From: Planctomycetota bacterium
GTDB lineage: Bacteria; Planctomycetota; MHYJ01; JACQXL01
Length of the DNA: 18,245 nt
NCBI GenBank assembly: GCA_016208805.1
Contig: JACQXL010000004.1
Span: forward strand, 1-18,245
Direction of reading: 5' to 3'
Part shown: positions 1 through 7,106 of the stretch, piece by piece
How the letters are laid out: the number at the start of each line of letters is the position of its first letter
How positions within the stretch are numbered: the stretch's first letter is position 1
The notes under the pieces: model-generated
Told to the model about the DNA's origin: nothing
Database searches by the model: none
What the model saw: only the letters and a program-made list of their open reading frames with translations
Program-made: the position numbers and the translations under genes

Positions 1-425
1 TGCTTACTTTATATTTCTCACGTGTTGATTGGGCAATACTGCTTCAGGCCAATCTATTGCTTTTCGGGCCGCCGTTGCTTCTTGTAACGGTTCGCAATTC
101 CAGGCATCGCATATATTACTTCATCCTGATGCTCGTCTGCGGGGCATTGCCGGTGTTTTACTACCTGTTGCTGGAATTGGCGGGCAAGTCTATTGGCTGG
201 CTGGTAATGATTAACCCGTTCTGGTTATTCTGGCAGATGGACAGGCCGGAGGTGTTCCGTCCGGCTTGGCTGATACAGATACTGGTCTGGGTGGTGGTAA
301 TCCTGATTGGTTTCCTTATTTACTACAAAGGCACTAGAAGCGGTTTCATAAGTCCTGTCAACGACCATAAAGGTCGTTGTCTACCCCGAATTCGTGCGGT
401 AGACAACGAGGTTTATCCTCGTTGA
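1..425 (+). CDS. C-terminal part of a multi-pass membrane protein, possibly an ABC-2 type permease
   Basis: The frame is open from the left edge, so the start lies outside the window. The visible part has three or four hydrophobic stretches: around the segment reading LLLFGPPLLLVTV, then YYFILMLVCGALPVFYYLLL, then a last one after the AWLIQ segment ending in GFLIYYKG. The pattern of a short loop with NPFWLFW followed by a final membrane helix and a short basic tail is compatible with ABC-2 export permeases, but no decisive motif is seen. The last 25 or so residues, after YYKGTRSG, are encoded by a palindromic element (338-455), so the natural C-terminus was probably a little shorter and the present stop lies in the repeat. 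The next gene, a secreted membrane-anchored protein, starts 49 bases later and may work with it. Confidence 0.5.
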   Translation, partial: LTLYFSRVDWAILLQANLLLFGPPLLLVTVRNSRHRIYYFILMLVCGALPVFYYLLLELAGKSIGWLVMINPFWLFWQMDRPEVFRPAWLIQILVWVVVILIGFLIYYKGTRSGFISPVNDHKGRCLPRIRAVDNEVYPR

Positions 426-455
426 CATCGCCTATGATACCTTATGAAACCACTT
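338..455. repeat. Composite palindromic (MITE-like) element with terminal inverted repeats
   Basis: The outer arms 338-352 (AAGCGGTTTCATAAG) and 441-455 match as inverted repeats at 14 of 15 positions. A second, inner pair of 29-base arms (356-384 and 397-425) matches at 25 of 29. The four mismatches fall as CC/GG against GG/CC, so that each arm keeps its own small hairpin (CGACC-ATAAA-GGTCG on the left, CGAGG-TTTAT-CCTCG on the right). No transposase is inside. It overlaps the 3' end of the upstream gene and ends 19 bases before the next start codon. GCAC occurs just outside both ends, but this is too short to claim a target duplication. Confidence 0.75.
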
Positions 456-474
456 GTAAGAGCACAAAGCCATT

Positions 475-1728
475 ATGAAGTATATTTTGGTTATTATACT
501 ACTTACATTAACGGTAAGCACGGCTTATGCAGTTGAGGTTGAGGATGTTAAAATCGGCTGGGACGGCTATTACCGAACCGGCTACTGGTGTCCGGTCCGG
601 ATGACCCTTGCCTCGCAGGACGGGTTTGACGGGCGGGCGAGTTTGAGGGTTGGCCTGATAACCTATTCAATGCCGATAAGCATCGCGCCGAAATCGGCTC
701 AGGCGGTGAATCTTAATATCCTGATTAATTCGGATAATCCCGATGTAGAATTACGCATCCTTGATAGTTCGGCTGTTAGACCGAAGGGAGTTACAGCCGA
801 CTATAGTTGGCAGTATTCCGCTAAAGCGGAACTGCCACACTATAATAACGATAAACCGGTATTGGTTCATCAGCCCCAACTGGCCGGCCTCAAAAGCGTC
901 CGGACGGACGAATTCCTGATAGGGGTGGAAAAGAATATATTTGAGCATTTCAGCGCCGAGTTCACCAGCCAGAGCGATGCCTTCAAGAAGAGCAGGTTGT
1001 TCCCATTTACGTTGGCCGAACTGCCGCCAGAGGCGGCTGCCTATGAATCCGTTGATTTGCTGGTATTTTCCAGCCCGATATTGGACAGGGCGCTCCAGCA
1101 GACACTGGATATCTGGCAGAAGGCAGAGCACGGTAACACCTTATTCTTCCGGCCCGGCCAGACCGGTATCTCGGTGGATAATCTGGTCGGCGTCAAATCC
1201 TATTCGGCAAATCCCTGCATCAATCCTGACATTTACCGCAGGTTTGACCACTCGCCCTGGCATAAACGCTTGAAAGGGATACTGCATAATTTCCTGGGCA
1301 TTTATGCCTTGATAAGCACAATTATTATTCTGTTGTATCTTTGGATGCTCATTAGGCGGCGTTCGGCCATTATTTTTACGGCCGCGTCCGGTTTACTGAT
1401 AGGCCTTGTGGTAGTGTTGCTTTACGGCGCATTTCTGCCTGAGAATCTCACGCAAGGCGAGGTAATTAATTATTCCTCTAACCAGGGACAAATGCTGATG
1501 GTATTCAACCAATTTGGTGATAAGGCGCAGGTAACAGTTGTCAGCGGTAAGCCGCTATACCGCGATGCCGAGCACTTGGCGCAAACGGATATCCATTTCC
1601 GCTTGCTGGTGCCGCCATATGCTCACACCGCCATTGAAGGGACCGGCATCCGGCCGGTCGTATTCCAGACAAAGACAACCGGTCATCTTTATCCGGATAA
1701 TCTTGAACTGATTACGATTAAGCGATAA
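475..1728 (+). CDS. Secreted, membrane-anchored protein of unknown function with a GATase-like central region
   Basis: I do not recognise a named family. Residues 1-19 form a signal peptide ending in AYA. Residues about 20-265 are extracytoplasmic; within them VDLLVFSSPILDRALQQTL followed by DIWQKAEHGNTLFFRPG resembles the 'D-x-LV ... Q-x-AL-x-x-W-x-x-x-G-x-L' pattern of glutamine-amidotransferase-like domains in large planctomycete membrane proteins. Two membrane helices follow (about 273-293 and 299-321), separated by RRR, then a C-terminal domain of about 95 residues. Residues about 110-124 are encoded by a palindrome (802-844) that keeps the frame and looks like an insertion. No strong Shine-Dalgarno is seen; the start was chosen because it begins the signal peptide. 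A role in export or envelope work with the upstream permease is only inference. Confidence 0.7.
   Translation: MKYILVIILLTLTVSTAYAVEVEDVKIGWDGYYRTGYWCPVRMTLASQDGFDGRASLRVGLITYSMPISIAPKSAQAVNLNILINSDNPDVELRILDSSAVRPKGVTADYSWQYSAKAELPHYNNDKPVLVHQPQLAGLKSVRTDEFLIGVEKNIFEHFSAEFTSQSDAFKKSRLFPFTLAELPPEAAAYESVDLLVFSSPILDRALQQTLDIWQKAEHGNTLFFRPGQTGISVDNLVGVKSYSANPCINPDIYRRFDHSPWHKRLKGILHNFLGIYALISTIIILLYLWMLIRRRSAIIFTAASGLLIGLVVVLLYGAFLPENLTQGEVINYSSNQGQMLMVFNQFGDKAQVTVVSGKPLYRDAEHLAQTDIHFRLLVPPYAHTAIEGTGIRPVVFQTKTTGHLYPDNLELITIKR
802..844. repeat. Palindromic element inside the 475-1728 gene
   Basis: Nested inverted repeat: TATAGT/ACTATA outside, TGGCAGT/ACTGCCA in the middle, TCCGCT/AGCGGA inside with a two-base loop. 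It is preceded by CAGCCGACTATAG, a string related to the palindromes at 1802-1854 and 14192-14264. It is translated in frame within the host gene. Confidence 0.7.
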
Positions 1729-1755
1729 TTTATTGACCTCCCCGCAAATAGATAT

Positions 1756-2337
1756 ATGATACGGCACTATCTTTTTAAGACCCGGTTCGGCTGGTGCGGA
1801 GTATCAGCCGATAATATAGTCTGGCCCGTACGGGCCAACTATAGTCGGCTGATAACTCGTCCTCCCGCCCGTGCGGGTCGGGTGGACTCTAACAGCCGAA
1901 CTAAGGTAATCAAACAGATTGTGTTGCCCGGCCCGGATAAGAAGGTGGTGCTGAGGCGTTTAGGAACAATGGATTACAGCGAAGCGTCTGATTTCGCTGA
2001 TTTTATTAAACCGTTGCAGGATTATTTTAAGGGTAAGCCGGTCAGGTTTAGATACAGATTAGATTTGAGCGGGTTTACGGATTTTGAGAAGAAGGTCTAT
2101 CGGGCGCTGAGGGGCATCCCGTCCGGCGCGGTGGAAACCTATTCATCAATCGCCAGAAAGGTCGGGATACCCAAAGGAGCCCGGGCGGTCGGGAATGCCC
2201 TGGCCAAGAACCCGCTCCCGATAATTATTCCCTGCCATCGGGTGGTCAGGAACGATGGTTCAATCGGTAACTTTTCCGCTATAGGTGGTCCACGGCTTAA
2301 GAAAAAATTATTACGGTTGGAAGGTAAGCAGATTTAA
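1756..2337 (+). CDS. ogt: Methylated-DNA--protein-cysteine methyltransferase (O6-alkylguanine repair)
   Basis: Suicidal repair protein that moves alkyl groups from O6-alkylguanine to its own cysteine. The active-site motif IPCHRVV is present, followed by GSIGNFSAIGG and KKKLLRLEG as in the family. Before it come RALRGIPSGAVETYSSIARKV and ARAVGNALAKNPLP, the DNA-binding helix-turn-helix with its arginine finger. The N-terminus YLFKTRFGWCGVSA followed later by VIKQIVLP fits the usual opening of Ogt proteins. Between these two pieces lie about 30 extra residues encoded by palindromic DNA (1802-1887), which explains a length of 193 against the usual 160-175. The start at 1756 is supported by this N-terminal match, although no clear Shine-Dalgarno precedes it. 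A start downstream of the palindromes is possible but would remove the conserved first strand. Confidence 0.88.
   Translation: MIRHYLFKTRFGWCGVSADNIVWPVRANYSRLITRPPARAGRVDSNSRTKVIKQIVLPGPDKKVVLRRLGTMDYSEASDFADFIKPLQDYFKGKPVRFRYRLDLSGFTDFEKKVYRALRGIPSGAVETYSSIARKVGIPKGARAVGNALAKNPLPIIIPCHRVVRNDGSIGNFSAIGGPRLKKKLLRLEGKQI
1802..1887. repeat. Two adjacent palindromes inserted in the 5' part of ogt
   Basis: The first (1802-1854) has outer arms TATCAGCCG/CGGCTGATA, middle arms TATAGT/ACTATA, and a perfect 16-base core palindrome at 1822-1837 (TGGCCCGTACGGGCCA). The second (1859-1887) has ends GTCC/GGAC and an inner hairpin CCCGC-CCGT-GCGGG. CAGCCGA occurs at both 1805-1811 and 1893-1899, as if flanking the insert. 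The whole stretch is read through by the ogt frame without a stop. Confidence 0.75.
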
Positions 2338-2379
2338 CGGATTTTATCCGATTTATCCGCTTAATCAGTTTACTTATTT

Positions 2380-4077
2380 ATGGACAAACGAACATTATTG
2401 TTTATTGCTCTATCGGTGCTCATCTGGTTTCTTTATATGCATTTTATTATGCCGATGTTCGCCCCGAAAGAGCCGCCGGCATCTGAGGGACCGCCAGTTA
2501 TCACCGGCACGGCCGCCGCGCCCGCTTCAACAGGCGGGCCGGCCATTACTTCGCCACCCGTCTCCGTAACCGGCGAAGCCAAGGCATTACCCAGAAGAAC
2601 GGATATACCTTTAGTTAAGAAGGTCGTGGAGAACGATTATCTCAAGGCGGTGTTTACCAACCAGGGCGCGGCGCTGGAGTCGCTGGTCCTTAAGAAATAC
2701 TGCGCAACCAAATGCACGGATGAACTCAAACTCCTCAATGCCTTTCAGCCCGGTCAGTATTCACTCGGCTTAAATATGGGAGACAGCCATGAATTGGAAT
2801 CGGTCAACTGGGAAATTATTGAAGAGCGGCCCGATGTTGTTGTGTTCCGTTATACGACCGGGCCAGGGCTGGTCATTTCCAAGTCCTTTTCGCTCCAGAA
2901 GTATAATTACGGGTTTGATTACAAGATTGATATTGAAAATACTGCGGAAGTATCGTCCACGGTGTCATTTATCATCGGCGGCGCATCAGGTATCTCGGCC
3001 GAACAGGATGACCATCAGGACTTATTTGGCGTGCGCGGCTATACCAATCCCGAACACAGTAAGTGGTATCTGAGCGAGGATGCGCCTTTGCGGAAACTGG
3101 CTGACCCCATGGCCGACCAGACCAAAAAGCCGTTCAGGTTGGCCAGGGGCGATGACAATGTTTTCTGGACCGGGCTGGTCAATAAGTACTTTGCCGCCAT
3201 ATTGATTCCTTTAGCGCCGGAGGCGATTACCCGGTATAATTTCGGCCTGCTTGGCAGTGATAATATTGCGTCTAACCTGCAGACCGTGGAGATGACCATC
3301 AATCCGCACCAGAGCCAATCCATAGAAATGCTCTTTTATGCCGGCCCGAAAAAGGCGGGCGAATTGGCCGAGTTTCCCGACTACGGGCTGGATAAATTGC
3401 TGGATTACGGCTGGTTCGGGTTCTTCAGTAAGATACTGCTCTTCATACTCAAATTATTCTATAGCATATTCGGGAATTATGGCGTGGCGATTATCCTGCT
3501 GACGCTGATTATCAAGGTACTACTTTTCCCGCTGAGCCGGAAAAGCCAGGTTTCAATGTTCCGGCTCCAGAAACTCCAGCCCAAGGTAAAGGCGCTGGAG
3601 ATACAATATAAGAACGACCGCCAGAAACTGGGTATGGAGCAGATGAAACTCTGGAAAGAGCACGGCGTCAACCCGATGAGCGGATGCCTGCCGATGTTCC
3701 TGCAGATACCGATACTTTTCGGGCTATACTGGGGGCTGTCGCTGGCCATAGAATTGAGGCAGTCGCCGTTTATGCTCTGGATTACCGACCTGTCCCAGCC
3801 GGACCAGATGTTCAAACTGCCGACCACCATTCTGGGCGTGACTCATTTCCATTTTCTGCCCATCGTGATGACGATTTCCTGGTTGGTTCAGTCGTTGACG
3901 CAACCCAAGTCGCCCGACCCGCAGACTCGTCAACAGCAGAAGATGTTTGTCTTGATGCCGCTGATATTTGGTTTAATGTTCTACAATGTTGCATCCGGTT
4001 TAACGCTCTACTGGTTCACCAGCACGCTTTTAGGCATTATAGAACAGCAGGTGATAAAGAGGTTTTACCTGAAATAA
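2380..4077 (+). CDS. yidC: Membrane protein insertase YidC (Oxa1 family, Gram-negative type)
   Basis: Inserts and folds inner-membrane proteins, alone or with SecYEG. The 565-residue length and order are those of diderm YidC: N-terminal membrane anchor (residues 5-25), a Pro/Ala/Thr linker (about 30-75), a large periplasmic beta domain (about 80-330), then the conserved five-helix core with an amphipathic region at about 347, helices at about 365-386, 438-458, 491-508 and 521-557. FPLSRKSQ and LQKLQPKVKALE, GCLPMFLQIPILFGLYW, and LPLIFG-like and SGLTLYWFTS motifs are typical. The groove residue that is usually arginine before the L-x-x-PL motif appears to be lysine here (K379 in IIKVLLFPLS). 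No long basic C-terminal tail is present. No clear Shine-Dalgarno is seen. yidC followed by mnmE is a widespread gene order. Confidence 0.95.
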   Translation: MDKRTLLFIALSVLIWFLYMHFIMPMFAPKEPPASEGPPVITGTAAAPASTGGPAITSPPVSVTGEAKALPRRTDIPLVKKVVENDYLKAVFTNQGAALESLVLKKYCATKCTDELKLLNAFQPGQYSLGLNMGDSHELESVNWEIIEERPDVVVFRYTTGPGLVISKSFSLQKYNYGFDYKIDIENTAEVSSTVSFIIGGASGISAEQDDHQDLFGVRGYTNPEHSKWYLSEDAPLRKLADPMADQTKKPFRLARGDDNVFWTGLVNKYFAAILIPLAPEAITRYNFGLLGSDNIASNLQTVEMTINPHQSQSIEMLFYAGPKKAGELAEFPDYGLDKLLDYGWFGFFSKILLFILKLFYSIFGNYGVAIILLTLIIKVLLFPLSRKSQVSMFRLQKLQPKVKALEIQYKNDRQKLGMEQMKLWKEHGVNPMSGCLPMFLQIPILFGLYWGLSLAIELRQSPFMLWITDLSQPDQMFKLPTTILGVTHFHFLPIVMTISWLVQSLTQPKSPDPQTRQQQKMFVLMPLIFGLMFYNVASGLTLYWFTSTLLGIIEQQVIKRFYLK

Positions 4078-4081
4078 CGTC

Positions 4082-4169
4082 AGCCACAGACCCGCCTCAG
4101 GCGGGCAGATGGACACTGATAATCCATCCCGCTCTTTTTTAGAGGCCTTAATCTGTGTAATCTGTGGCT
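4082..4169. repeat. Intergenic inverted repeat with embedded CCCGCC palindrome
   Basis: AGCCACAGA (4082-4090) and TCTGTGGCT (4161-4169) are perfect inverted ends around the yidC-mnmE spacer. Just inside the left end lies CCCGCCTCAGGCGGG, a perfect palindrome. The string AATCTGTGTAATCTGTGG belongs to a degenerate repeat type often seen between genes of uncultured bacteria (recalled, not searched). Confidence 0.6.
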
Positions 4170-4181
4170 TGGTTGGTGCTT

Positions 4182-5654
4182 ATGGTTGAGGACACCATCA
4201 TCGCCATCTCCAGTCCGGTTGGAAATTCCTTACGAGGCATCATCCGGCTTTCCGGCCCGGATGCCTTCCGGCTGGTTGGCGCATCATTCAACCGCCGTTT
4301 CCCATTCGGCAGTTGGAGAAGCATTGCCGGGGTGCTGAAGATAAACTGCTCCAAGGTGCCGGTGACTCTTTACCTGATGAAGTCGCCGCATTCATATACT
4401 AAAGAGGACGTGGTGGAAATACATACCGTCGGCGCGATGCCGTTGCTCAAGTCAATAGTTGAATATTTTACCGGTCGCGGGATACGAATAGCCCAGCCGG
4501 GCGAGTTCACCCGCCGGGCTTTCCTGAACGGACGGATTGGCCTGGCCCAGGCCGAGGCGGTCTTGAATGTCATTACCGCCACTAATGCCCGGGAGCATCA
4601 ATTGTCCGTCGCATCACTGGCGGTAGATCATTTCACCTGCGATGTCAAGACCTTACAACAGGAACTGGTCGGCTTAATCGGGCAGATGGAAATCGGGCTT
4701 GATTTCTCTGACCAGTTAGAGCCGGTTAGGGCTTTTGGTCCCGCTCCCGCCGAGGCGGGACGGGGCCAAAAGACCGTTACCGGGTTTTATCCCGTTCCGC
4801 AGGCGGGGGATATTGAAGTCATCCCGGCCGGTCAGGTTAAGGCGGCGCTTCAGTCGATTTATGCCCGGACGGCGTCTTTGCTTAAATCAGGTCACAGCGC
4901 TAATGTGCACAAAGATGGCATCATCTGCGTAATCTGCGGCAAACCTAATGTCGGCAAATCAAGTCTGTTCAACCGGCTCGTCCGGGAGCGCAAGAATATC
5001 GTGGATGCGGCGCCGGGCACGACCAGAGATTACATAGAGGGCGTTCTGGATTACCGCGGGCGACGTTTCAGGGTGGTTGATACAGCCGGGTTGGGAGAGG
5101 GGAGCAACGAGATTGCGGAAATCGCCGACCGCAAGACTAAGGACGCACTGCAGGAAGCCGATATCTATCTATTCGTTGTTGATGGCCGCCGGGGAATGTC
5201 CAAGCCGGATAAAGATATTTACCGGCGATTAGACCCGGCCAAAACAATAATGGTTGCTAATAAAATTGATTTAGGTGTCCGGCCGTTATTCTCTGCGTCC
5301 TCGGCGCCCCCGCCTGCGCCGAGGCTTCGGCGGGCAGGTCTGCGGTGCCTTACCTCGGCCCGGACCGGCAAAGGCATCGCCGGACTGAAAGCGGCCTGTC
5401 ATAAATTGGTGGCTACCCGGTTACCTGAACGTTCCAGCAGTGCCGGTCTGATTAATCTCCGCCAGCGGGACAGTCTCAATCGCGCCCTGGATGCGCTCCG
5501 GCGCGCCCGGCAGTCGGTCCGGACGGGGTTGAGTTATGAGTTTGGGCTGGTTGACCTGCGCCGGGCGCTGGATGCGCTTGGGGAAATTGTAGGAACAATT
5601 GCCACGGAGGATATATTAAATAATATCTTCGGACAGTTCTGTATTGGCAAATGA
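4182..5654 (+). CDS. mnmE: tRNA modification GTPase MnmE
   Basis: With MnmG it builds the 5-aminomethyl or carboxymethylaminomethyl group on wobble uridine 34. The start at ATG 4182 gives MVEDTIIAISSPVG, which fits the family; a GTG at 4164 lies in repeat DNA. The N-terminal folate-binding domain includes GEFTRRAFLNGRIGLAQAEA. The G domain has G1 GKPNVGKSS (about 253), G2 GTTRD (279), G3 DTAG (300) and G4 NKID (360). The C-terminus NIFGQFCIGK carries the catalytic cysteine. Length 490 exceeds the usual 450-460 because two palindromic stretches are translated: AFGPAPAEAGRGQK after the LDFSD segment, and APPPAPRLRRAG after the NKID strand. Both lie in loops outside GTP-binding motifs, so activity is probably kept. 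MnmG is not in the window. Confidence 0.95.
   Translation: MVEDTIIAISSPVGNSLRGIIRLSGPDAFRLVGASFNRRFPFGSWRSIAGVLKINCSKVPVTLYLMKSPHSYTKEDVVEIHTVGAMPLLKSIVEYFTGRGIRIAQPGEFTRRAFLNGRIGLAQAEAVLNVITATNAREHQLSVASLAVDHFTCDVKTLQQELVGLIGQMEIGLDFSDQLEPVRAFGPAPAEAGRGQKTVTGFYPVPQAGDIEVIPAGQVKAALQSIYARTASLLKSGHSANVHKDGIICVICGKPNVGKSSLFNRLVRERKNIVDAAPGTTRDYIEGVLDYRGRRFRVVDTAGLGEGSNEIAEIADRKTKDALQEADIYLFVVDGRRGMSKPDKDIYRRLDPAKTIMVANKIDLGVRPLFSASSAPPPAPRLRRAGLRCLTSARTGKGIAGLKAACHKLVATRLPERSSSAGLINLRQRDSLNRALDALRRARQSVRTGLSYEFGLVDLRRALDALGEIVGTIATEDILNNIFGQFCIGK
4733..4812. repeat. Palindromic insertion in mnmE (site 1)
   Basis: TTTTGG (4733) to CCAAAA (4771) forms a 39-base inverted repeat, with TCCCGCC/GGCGGGA inside; 39 bases equal 13 codons. 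A second short inverted repeat TATCCC/GGGATA lies at 4788-4812. Both are translated in frame in a loop before the G domain. Confidence 0.65.
5307..5338. repeat. GC-rich palindromic repeat in mnmE (site 2), copy of one in moaA
   Basis: The core hairpin is GCCGA-GGCT-TCGGC flanked by CCTGC and GCAGG. Bases 5308-5338 match 7757-7787 in moaA at all but one position. It encodes APPPAPRLRRAG in the MnmE G domain between the NKID strand and the SA(R)TG segment. Confidence 0.8.
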
Positions 5655-5665
5655 ATAAATACGAA

Positions 5666-5787
5666 GCACGAAACCCGAAACCCGAAACAATGTCAAAGCA
5701 CGAATGTCCCAATGCCCCAAACATCCGGTTTGCGAGATTTGGATTTGGGTAATTATAATTTGTTTCGGATTTCGGTATTCGGATTTC
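5666..5787. repeat. Degenerate CGAAAYCC inverted repeat between mnmE and folC
   Basis: The left arm (about 5666-5690) repeats CGAAACC three times and ends in GAAACAA. The right arm (about 5760-5787) reads TTGTTTCGGATTTCGGTATT and is its imperfect inverted copy. About 70 bases lie between. The frame of folC is accidentally open through the right half, which makes a false longer start possible. No promoter or terminator was recognised. Confidence 0.6.
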
Positions 5788-5801
5788 TGATTTATAATGC
5801 A

Positions 5802-7106
5802 ATGAAAACTATTGAGACCTATAATAAAGCCCTCAGGCATCTGGCCCGTTTCACAGACTACGAGCGGATGACCAAATACCATTACAGCCAGAAGACATTC
5901 AATCTGAAGCGGATGGAGCGGTTATTGGCTGGGCTGGGTAATCCGCACCATCGCCTGTGCGCTATTCATATCGCCGGCACCAAAGGCAAAGGTTCAACCG
6001 CCATAATACTTTCTCAAATCCTTCAGGCCGCCGGATACAAAGTAGGTCTTTTCACCTCGCCGCACCTGGTGGATATCCGGGAGCGGATTCAAGTAAACGG
6101 TGTAAATATTACTAAAGACAATTTCACCCGGCTAATGAACATTATTGCTGATAATGCCGGACATCTCAAGCCGACTTTCTTTGAAATAATCACCGCGATG
6201 GCCTTTCTTTACTTCGCCGAACAGAATGTGAATTTTGCCGTCGTTGAGGTCGGTTTAGGCGGACGGCTGGATGCTACGAATATCATTACGCCGCTGGCCA
6301 GTGTCATCACGCGCATAGACTTTGACCATATGGACAAATTGGGTAATACCATAGGAAAGATAGCATCCGAGAAGGCGGGAATCATCAAGGAAAATGTGTC
6401 AGTTATAACATTGAGCCAGTCGTATCCGATTGCCGATAGGGTGATTAAACAGCGCGCCCGGATGAAGAAAGCGCCTCTCTATATTATTCGTTCCCTTGCC
6501 AGACCGCCGGCCGGGTGGAAGGTTCTGGGCCGGCACCAGCCGGAGAATCTCGCACTGGCACTGGCCGCGCTTAAAGCACTGAATATTCATATAAACAGGA
6601 ATATCATCAGTAGGGCACTGGAGAAGTTAAGACTGCCGGGCCGGCTGGAGATTGTCAGCCGCTGGCCGTATGTGGTTATTGACAGTGCACATAATCCGGT
6701 TTCTATGAAGGCCGCGGTTGATACCATCAGTCGTGAGGTAAAGTATCGTAGACTGATACTGATTTTAGGCATCTCGTGCGATAAGGAGATAGCAGAGATA
6801 CTGGATATCATAATTCCGTTAGCCGATGTGGTTATCCTGACCGGGACCGATAACCCGCGCCTGCTCAAGCCCATAGAGTTTCTGGACTATATCAAGGAAG
6901 AGCATTTAGAGCGTCCGATATTCCTTGAGCCGGACTACCGGCGGGCATATCGGCTGGCCCGGAAACTGGCCGGGCAGTCTGACCTGATTCTGGCTACCGG
7001 CTCATTCTATCTGGCCGGTGCAATGCTTGGGCTACATAGGATTATACTTTCCAATATGGGGTATCGGAGGAATTTAAAGTGGGCTGTCTTAACCCCCGAC
7101 CCGTGA
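5802..7106 (+). CDS. folC: Bifunctional folylpolyglutamate/dihydrofolate synthase
   Basis: ATP-dependent ligase adding glutamate to folates (and possibly to dihydropteroate). From ATG 5802 the protein has 434 residues, the family length. The P-loop is GTKGKGST (59-66), followed by VGLFTSPHLVDIRERI, then VVEVGLGGRLDATNI, the SVITRIDFDHMDKLG segment with the magnesium-binding histidine, IASEKAGIIK, and in the C-terminal domain VVIDSAHNPVSMKA. An in-frame ATG at 5712 would add 30 residues encoded by the repeat 5666-5787 and is rejected. The first residues NKALRHLARFTDYERMTK match the usual N-terminal lid region. The 3' end overlaps the convergent moaA by 18 bases, so the two transcripts are complementary there. 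Confidence 0.95.
   Translation: MKTIETYNKALRHLARFTDYERMTKYHYSQKTFNLKRMERLLAGLGNPHHRLCAIHIAGTKGKGSTAIILSQILQAAGYKVGLFTSPHLVDIRERIQVNGVNITKDNFTRLMNIIADNAGHLKPTFFEIITAMAFLYFAEQNVNFAVVEVGLGGRLDATNIITPLASVITRIDFDHMDKLGNTIGKIASEKAGIIKENVSVITLSQSYPIADRVIKQRARMKKAPLYIIRSLARPPAGWKVLGRHQPENLALALAALKALNIHINRNIISRALEKLRLPGRLEIVSRWPYVVIDSAHNPVSMKAAVDTISREVKYRRLILILGISCDKEIAEILDIIIPLADVVILTGTDNPRLLKPIEFLDYIKEEHLERPIFLEPDYRRAYRLARKLAGQSDLILATGSFYLAGAMLGLHRIILSNMGYRRNLKWAVLTPDP

Noticed and set aside
331..465. GCAC target-site duplication around the 338-455 element
   Set aside because: Four bases is too short and not directly adjacent to the inverted ends.
5712..5801. Longer N-terminus of FolC
   Set aside because: The extra 30 residues are encoded by the CGAAAYCC repeat and do not resemble FolC; ATG 5802 gives the usual start.
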